From NCBI RefSeq assembly GCF_008123965.1, contig NZ_VSTH01000194.1:1-45177 (forward strand): a stretch of 45,177 bases of DNA, given 5' to 3'. The notes under the pieces were generated by a model. The model searched no databases and was not told the origin of the DNA. It worked only from the letters and a program-made list of their open reading frames with translations. Below are positions 41,666 to 45,177 of this stretch, piece by piece. Source of the stretch: Bradyrhizobium hipponense (GTDB taxonomy: Bacteria; Pseudomonadota; Alphaproteobacteria; Rhizobiales; Xanthobacteraceae). Each line of letters starts with the position of its first letter. Positions within the stretch are counted from its first letter, which is position 1. The position numbers were made by a program, and so were the translations under genes.

Positions 41666-42115
41666 TCAGCGCGCCGCTTTCGGAGGGATCGGCACAAAGT
41701 CCTGCTCGCGACGCGGTTGATCAGGTCGCCCTTGGTAGATGAACATCCCCTTTTTGGTCGCGATGATGTCGCCTCGCTGCAAGCTTTCGTCGTTGAGCAC
41801 CCGCTCGGTTGCGACGATCTCTGGATCTTCCGGGACCGGCACGTAGAGTTCGGGGTGTTCGCGCCGCTCGCGCGCGACCTCCTTGCCTCGTCGCCTTGCA
41901 TCTTCGATCCACTGCCGCCATTCCTCGCGCGTCAGTTCGGGCTCGCTTGGTGGAAGGTAATCGTTAAGCGAGGGCTCTGGCTCGGTTTGAGCAAGACATG
42001 GAGGCGAACGGGCCAGACCAACGGCCAGTCCACCAGCAATGATGACCGCTTGAGACAGCGCCGCAAACCGCTGTGCATAAGCTAGCGAGTGGTGATGTCG
42101 AAAGGGGTCGCACAA
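41666..42115 (-). CDS. Exported protein of unknown function, start uncertain
   Basis: 149 codons if a TTG at 42115 is used. The hydrophobic core VIIAGGLAVGLARSPPCLAQ and the cut near CLAQT are clear, but no good start precedes it. A nearby ATG at about 42138 opens a frame (MSRLGAIACATPF) that would join it only after a frameshift. The mature part is short and charged, ending with WRQWIEDARRRGKEVARERR, VPEDPEIVATERVLNDESLQ and GDIIATKKGMFIYQGRP, a pattern of SH3-like or lysozyme-inhibitor-like small proteins. No family is recognised. Confidence 0.6.
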   Translation of the reverse strand: MCDPFRHHHSLAYAQRFAALSQAVIIAGGLAVGLARSPPCLAQTEPEPSLNDYLPPSEPELTREEWRQWIEDARRRGKEVARERREHPELYVPVPEDPEIVATERVLNDESLQRGDIIATKKGMFIYQGRPDQPRREQDFVPIPPKAAR

Positions 42116-42282
42116 GCGATAGCTCCAAGACGAGACATAAGGATGACCACTGGCTAGCGGGAAGTCTCTTATCTCTTCCTCCTCAATCTATACCTTTGCC
42201 GATTGCAACAAAGCAAATTCACGGGCAAGGTCTGTCCTTTAGCGCACGAGGATTTTAGCATCGTGGTTCGCAGCATCGCAGC

Positions 42283-42605
42283 ATCGCTTTGTTGGCTCTG
42301 TTCATTTGGTTTGGGATGCGGTCTGCGACGGCAGGTCAGATCGAATACCCGCAAGTCATCCATACGCAATACGAAGCCGTCGATCAGAAGGCCGGCGGTC
42401 ACTTCGTCCCTTCGTCCTGTGGTCAGAGCGGGAAAAGATCTTCTAAGGCCTCGACCAAAAGCTTTTCCCGGGAGCTCGGTTTGTCGACATCACCCAGGTG
42501 ACCCCTAGCGTGGGTTCGATCACACTGACCTATGTCGAGGTGCGGACCGTCAGCAGTCCGAGCAACTTTCCCACCGGCGGCGGGATGACGCCTAGCGGAC
42601 AATAA
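42283..42605 (+). pseudogene. Frameshifted small exported protein
   Basis: A plus frame from about 42283 (no ATG) reads LLALFIWFGMRSATAGQIEY, PQVIHTQYEAVDQKAGGHFV and PSSCGQSGK. The protein-like sequence then jumps frame (GKDLLR) and ends in a third frame as GLDQKLFPGARFVDITQVTP, GSITLTYVEVRTVSSPSNFP and GGGMTPSGQ to the stop at 42605. The joined product would be an exported protein of about 105 residues with a signal peptide and a beta-rich end. At least two indels are needed within 40 bases near 42440. Function unknown. Confidence 0.5.
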
Positions 42606-42610
42606 CCAGA

Positions 42611-42865
42611 CTATCGCCTGCTCGACCCACTACCCCGCGTTCTGTTTCCGTAATAGGGCCGCGCGCGCCCTCCGCTGACCAGAGGTGGCTGAATCTGGCT
42701 CGGAATATTCGGCGTCGCCGTGCTTGGCGAGGGCTGCGATGGATTGACGATGATTACGTTCCGATTGGGGGTCGACGGATCATAGACGCCCTGGGCCCAG
42801 GTGCTTGGGGCCCAGATGCTTGCGGGCACAAGTAGCGCAGCAGCGATCAAGACTAATCGTTTCAT
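42611..42865 (-). CDS. Tiny exported Pro/Ser-rich protein
   Basis: 84 residues from the ATG at 42865, with GGGAGAT before it. The signal peptide (KRLVLIAAALLVPASIWAPS) is cleaved near TWAQG. The mature part is about 60 residues, low in complexity and rich in Pro, Ser and Asn (NRNVIIVNPSQPSPSTATPN), and ends in a basic Gly-rich tail (GRARPYYGNRTRGSGSSRR). Unknown family. A cell-envelope or surface role is possible. It is followed upstream by another tiny exported protein gene on the same strand, 64 bp away. Confidence 0.68.
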   Translation of the reverse strand: MKRLVLIAAALLVPASIWAPSTWAQGVYDPSTPNRNVIIVNPSQPSPSTATPNIPSQIQPPLVSGGRARPYYGNRTRGSGSSRR

Positions 42866-42929
42866 GAGATATCTCCCGAGCGAGAACGTCAGGGAGGCGA
42901 TCACTGTTCCTTCACGGTTGCTTGGGACC

Positions 42930-43175
42930 TCACCGAGGCACGGCGATGAGCTTGCCATCTCTCCAGACCCCTTGTGCCGTCTTTCCTGCAGGCAGGCTGC
43001 CGGTAAGGTTCCGGACGGCGGTGGGCCGTGAGGCGGCCTCGGTCGTCTGCGTCTTCTTTGTCGGTGTCGTCAGGATGCTGCTGCTGGTCACGTTGGCCCG
43101 ATCCTTGACGCCTTGCGCAAAGGCGGGCTGAGCCATCAAGGACAAAAACGTAAGTGCTGTCAAAACGCCGCGCAT
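42930..43175 (-). CDS. Tiny exported protein of unknown function
   Basis: 81 residues from the ATG at 43175. The signal peptide (MRGVLTALTFLSLMAQPAFA) is cleaved at AFAQG. The mature part of about 60 residues includes KDRANVTSSSILTTPTKKTQ and RPTAVRNLTGSLPAGKTAQG and ends in VWRDGKLIAVPR. It has no cysteine. No family is recognised. The ribosome site is weak. It probably belongs to the same group as the tiny exported proteins on both sides. Confidence 0.62.
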   Translation of the reverse strand: MRGVLTALTFLSLMAQPAFAQGVKDRANVTSSSILTTPTKKTQTTEAASRPTAVRNLTGSLPAGKTAQGVWRDGKLIAVPR

Positions 43176-43359
43176 GATCAAACACCGGAAAGAGGAACTC
43201 CGGCGAAATGTCACAGGTTCTTGCCCAAAAGCAAGCACCTTTGGTTGACCAAGACCGGCCCTTGGCAGACCTTGCCATCAAAAGCGAGCTGCCACGCGGA
43301 AGGTTAGAAGCGGAAAAGCCTAGCGAAATAGCTTTTTCCGGGTTACTTGATCGGCCTTG

Positions 43360-44592
43360 ATGACCGACCCCAGCGACACTGCCGCCAGCGCTTCAAGGAC
43401 GCACGCGATCAAGGCCGGGTTTGTCCGTCTTTTGTCCAGGCAGATCCGCGAGACAACTGGCGACCCGCGGCAGATCCGCGAGATCGTTTACGAGTTGGCC
43501 CGCATCAAGCTCCTGGAACAATTCACCCATGCCGACGCGCGGGAATCCCGCGAACTCCAGCAAGTGCTCGAACGCGCCATTCGGGAGGTTGAGCTTTCAT
43601 TTGAACGCGGCACGCCTGAGCGCAACGCGATGGCCGCAGCGCCAGACATGGCGCTAGACGTCGTGTCGGATCCGTCGCCGGTCGGTCCTCCTGCTCCCCC
43701 GCCGATTTCGGCTGTCGCACCCGTTCCGACTTCGCCGCCCGTTCCGAAGCTTGCGGACACCCCGCCCCGTCCTGTCGCACCGCCAGGACCGCTCGGCCAA
43801 TCCCAGCGGAGCGGCACCATCAACTCTCTGATCCGAAGAATGGCCACCATCCTCGTCATCATGGCTGGCGCCAGCGCGGCGGTTACGTATTGGCCGCTGT
43901 TGAGGACACAGTCCGTCGCACTGTGGCGGTCCGCAGCATTGTCCGAGCGTGCGTCGACAAGTCCCCAGCCTCAACCGGCCGCTGCCGCGAATCCATCGAG
44001 CAGTGAGACACTCGAACGGACACCGGATCACCCGAGGGAGCCGGCGCCAGCTGCGCAGCCCTCGATGCCTTTGCCGACAACGTTCGGCGTCTACACCCTG
44101 AACGAGGGCCAGCTCCAGGAACTCAAGCCGCTCCCCGGTAAGATTCCGGACCGCCGGGTCGCGATCTCGGCCGCCATCAACACGCCAAGCGCGACGACGC
44201 TGACGAGTGGAGACGTCAAATTCATTGTGTTCCGGCCCGACGGGGGTGTCGATGCAAGTGGGACCGAGGTTCGGGTGGTCGCGAAGGTCTCGCGGGCGAT
44301 GGGCGTCGATGCCACCGGGAAAGCCGCCATGGTCAGCGCCGGCGATTCCTGGGTCATTCGCAGCATGTCCTTCCCCTACAAGGTGGGCCCGGTGGAGGAT
44401 CAACCCAGGATGTTGTTGCTGCAACCCGAAACCGACGACTTCGTGCTGTCGCCCGGCCGTTACGTCGTGGTCGTCAAAGGCATGGGCTACGACTTCACTG
44501 TGGCGGGCGCGGTGACCGATCCCAATCAATGCGTCGAGCGCATCAACGCGGCGAATGGCGCATTTTACTCGCCCTGCCCGTCGCGAAGGTAG
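43360..44592 (+). CDS. Proline-rich single-pass membrane protein of unknown function
   Basis: 410 residues from the ATG at 43360. Residues 1-95 are charged and helical (QIREIVYELARIKLLEQFTH), 100-155 are Pro-rich (VGPPAPPPISAVAPVPTSPP), and one membrane helix lies near 165-185 (RRMATILVIMAGASAAVTYW). A second low-complexity linker is followed by a C-terminal domain of about 150 residues with FGVYTLNEGQLQELKPLPGK, VAISAAINTPSATTLTSGDV, VRVVAKVSRAMGVDATGKAA and the end DFTVAGAVTDPNQCVERINA. The cytoplasmic part, linker and periplasmic domain arrangement suggests a trans-envelope protein of unknown job. It ends immediately beside the stop of the next, convergent gene. Confidence 0.8.
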   Translation: MTDPSDTAASASRTHAIKAGFVRLLSRQIRETTGDPRQIREIVYELARIKLLEQFTHADARESRELQQVLERAIREVELSFERGTPERNAMAAAPDMALDVVSDPSPVGPPAPPPISAVAPVPTSPPVPKLADTPPRPVAPPGPLGQSQRSGTINSLIRRMATILVIMAGASAAVTYWPLLRTQSVALWRSAALSERASTSPQPQPAAAANPSSSETLERTPDHPREPAPAAQPSMPLPTTFGVYTLNEGQLQELKPLPGKIPDRRVAISAAINTPSATTLTSGDVKFIVFRPDGGVDASGTEVRVVAKVSRAMGVDATGKAAMVSAGDSWVIRSMSFPYKVGPVEDQPRMLLLQPETDDFVLSPGRYVVVVKGMGYDFTVAGAVTDPNQCVERINAANGAFYSPCPSRR

Positions 44593-44856
44593 CTATTTGC
44601 TGGCCTTGCTGTCCTTCGGCGTATCCGCTGGCAGATCATCGACCTTGCCGTTATTCGCAACGCATTTGTTGAAATAATCGCGCTGTTCCTTAGCAGATCC
44701 CTTGGTGCTACCGGCGGCGGGATTGCCAATCTGCTTTGGCGGAAATGCCTTCGCAACTGCCGCGTCACATGTGCGGGCCACATCTGCCGTTATGGCCGAA
44801 GCCGTCGCGGGCACGGCCAACGCCAGGACAAAGGCAAACCCGATCGTCTTTCGCAT
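44593..44856 (-). CDS. Tiny exported protein with two cysteines
   Basis: 87 residues from the ATG at 44856. The signal peptide (MRKTIGFAFVLALAVPATAS) is cleaved near ASAIT. The mature part is about 65 residues, with RTCDAAVAKAFPPKQIGNPA, KEQRDYFNKCVANNGKVDDL and a lysine-rich end. Two cysteines about 40 residues apart could pair. The C-x(n)-F-x-K-C pattern resembles PsiF-type small periplasmic proteins, but only loosely. Its stop abuts the stop of the membrane protein gene on the other strand. Confidence 0.72.
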   Translation of the reverse strand: MRKTIGFAFVLALAVPATASAITADVARTCDAAVAKAFPPKQIGNPAAGSTKGSAKEQRDYFNKCVANNGKVDDLPADTPKDSKASK

Positions 44857-45102
44857 GTTTCTGACTGACACTTGGCCGTTCCCCAATCCATTTCCGCATT
44901 CACCTGCAGAACCATATCAAAAAGCTTCCACAGGCCAAAGGCGAAAGCGCCGCGGCTCGTCGATTGCATGGTCTGATTTGTTGCTTGAACGAGGCGCCCG
45001 CGCCTCGACTTGACCGCAAACCTTGCCGCCCGAGGAACGGCTCCTGCTGCAACCGGATTAATAGGGCTGATTGGCCTTGGGGCAAGCCTGGAGAACGTAA
45101 TC

Positions 45103-45177
45103 ATGACATCACGCAAGCTCGCATGGTTGCTGGCAACCGCCGTTTTATCTGCTCCGACCGCTGCGATAGCGCAGGGC
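45103..45177 (+). CDS. 5' end of an exported protein gene (runs off window)
   Basis: Twenty-five codons from an ATG at 45103 that has GGAG ten bases before it. The sequence MTSRKLAWLLATAVLSAPTA followed by AIAQG is a complete Sec signal peptide with cleavage after AIA. Nothing of the mature protein is visible, so function cannot be said. Confidence 0.72.
   Translation, partial: MTSRKLAWLLATAVLSAPTAAIAQG

Noticed and set aside
1..45177. CRISPR arrays, tRNA or rRNA genes, complete insertion sequences
   Set aside because: I saw no regularly spaced repeats, no tRNA-like or rRNA sequence and no transposase motif. The only clear direct repeat is the gmd tail.

Overview
The window reads as chromosomal DNA of a Bradyrhizobium-like alphaproteobacterium (order Hyphomicrobiales). 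The support is the high GC of most genes, the many short Sec-exported proteins of unknown function, the rhizobial-type exopolysaccharide (EPS) assembly genes and the tandem LapG-like cysteine proteinases. The organism is inferred from gene style; no rRNA or other marker is present. The window is essentially one large EPS/surface-polysaccharide region, flanked on the left by a partly decayed type I secretion/adhesin locus and on the right by small exported proteins.

Left part (1-9.9 kb): the 5' end of a giant T1SS-143-repeat adhesin on the minus strand, several small exported proteins, and a damaged type I secretion pair. That pair is an HlyD-like adaptor with a frameshifted 5' end and an ABC ATPase that keeps only its nucleotide-binding domain and abuts a fragment of an AraC-type regulator. 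A mannose-1-phosphate guanylyltransferase fragment follows. This part is rich in pseudogenes.

Nucleotide-sugar part (10-16.3 kb): intact gmd and fcl make GDP-L-fucose from GDP-mannose. They enclose two copies of a WcaI-like glycosyltransferase, one intact and one broken. Each copy is preceded by the 3' end of gmd, so a gmd-GT segment was duplicated and an ExoZ-type acyltransferase now lies between the copies.

EPS core (18.3-38.2 kb): a WcaJ/ExoY-type sugar-1-phosphate transferase starts the lipid-linked unit. A visibly AT-richer cassette follows, with a Wzx-like flippase, two hexapeptide-repeat acetyltransferases, a Tat-type GH71 glucanase-like protein on the opposite strand, a Wzy-like polymerase, a methyltransferase and a family-4 glycosyltransferase. 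High-GC minus-strand genes then encode the Wzz/BY-kinase (ExoP/GumC type), two associated exported proteins, a Gly-rich exported protein, an O-antigen-ligase-like protein, another exported protein and the Wza-like outer-membrane lipoprotein. Divergent from wza is a plus-strand group: an exported protein, a small membrane protein and a second ligase/polymerase-like membrane protein. The layout fits a Wzx/Wzy-dependent EPS pathway whose variable sugar-specific genes sit between conserved export genes.

Right part (38.2-45.2 kb): two tandem LapG-like transglutaminase-fold cysteine proteinases, a PP1/ApaH-like metallophosphatase, a membrane-anchored protein, several tiny exported proteins (one broken gene among them), a proline-rich membrane protein, and the first 25 codons of a further exported protein.
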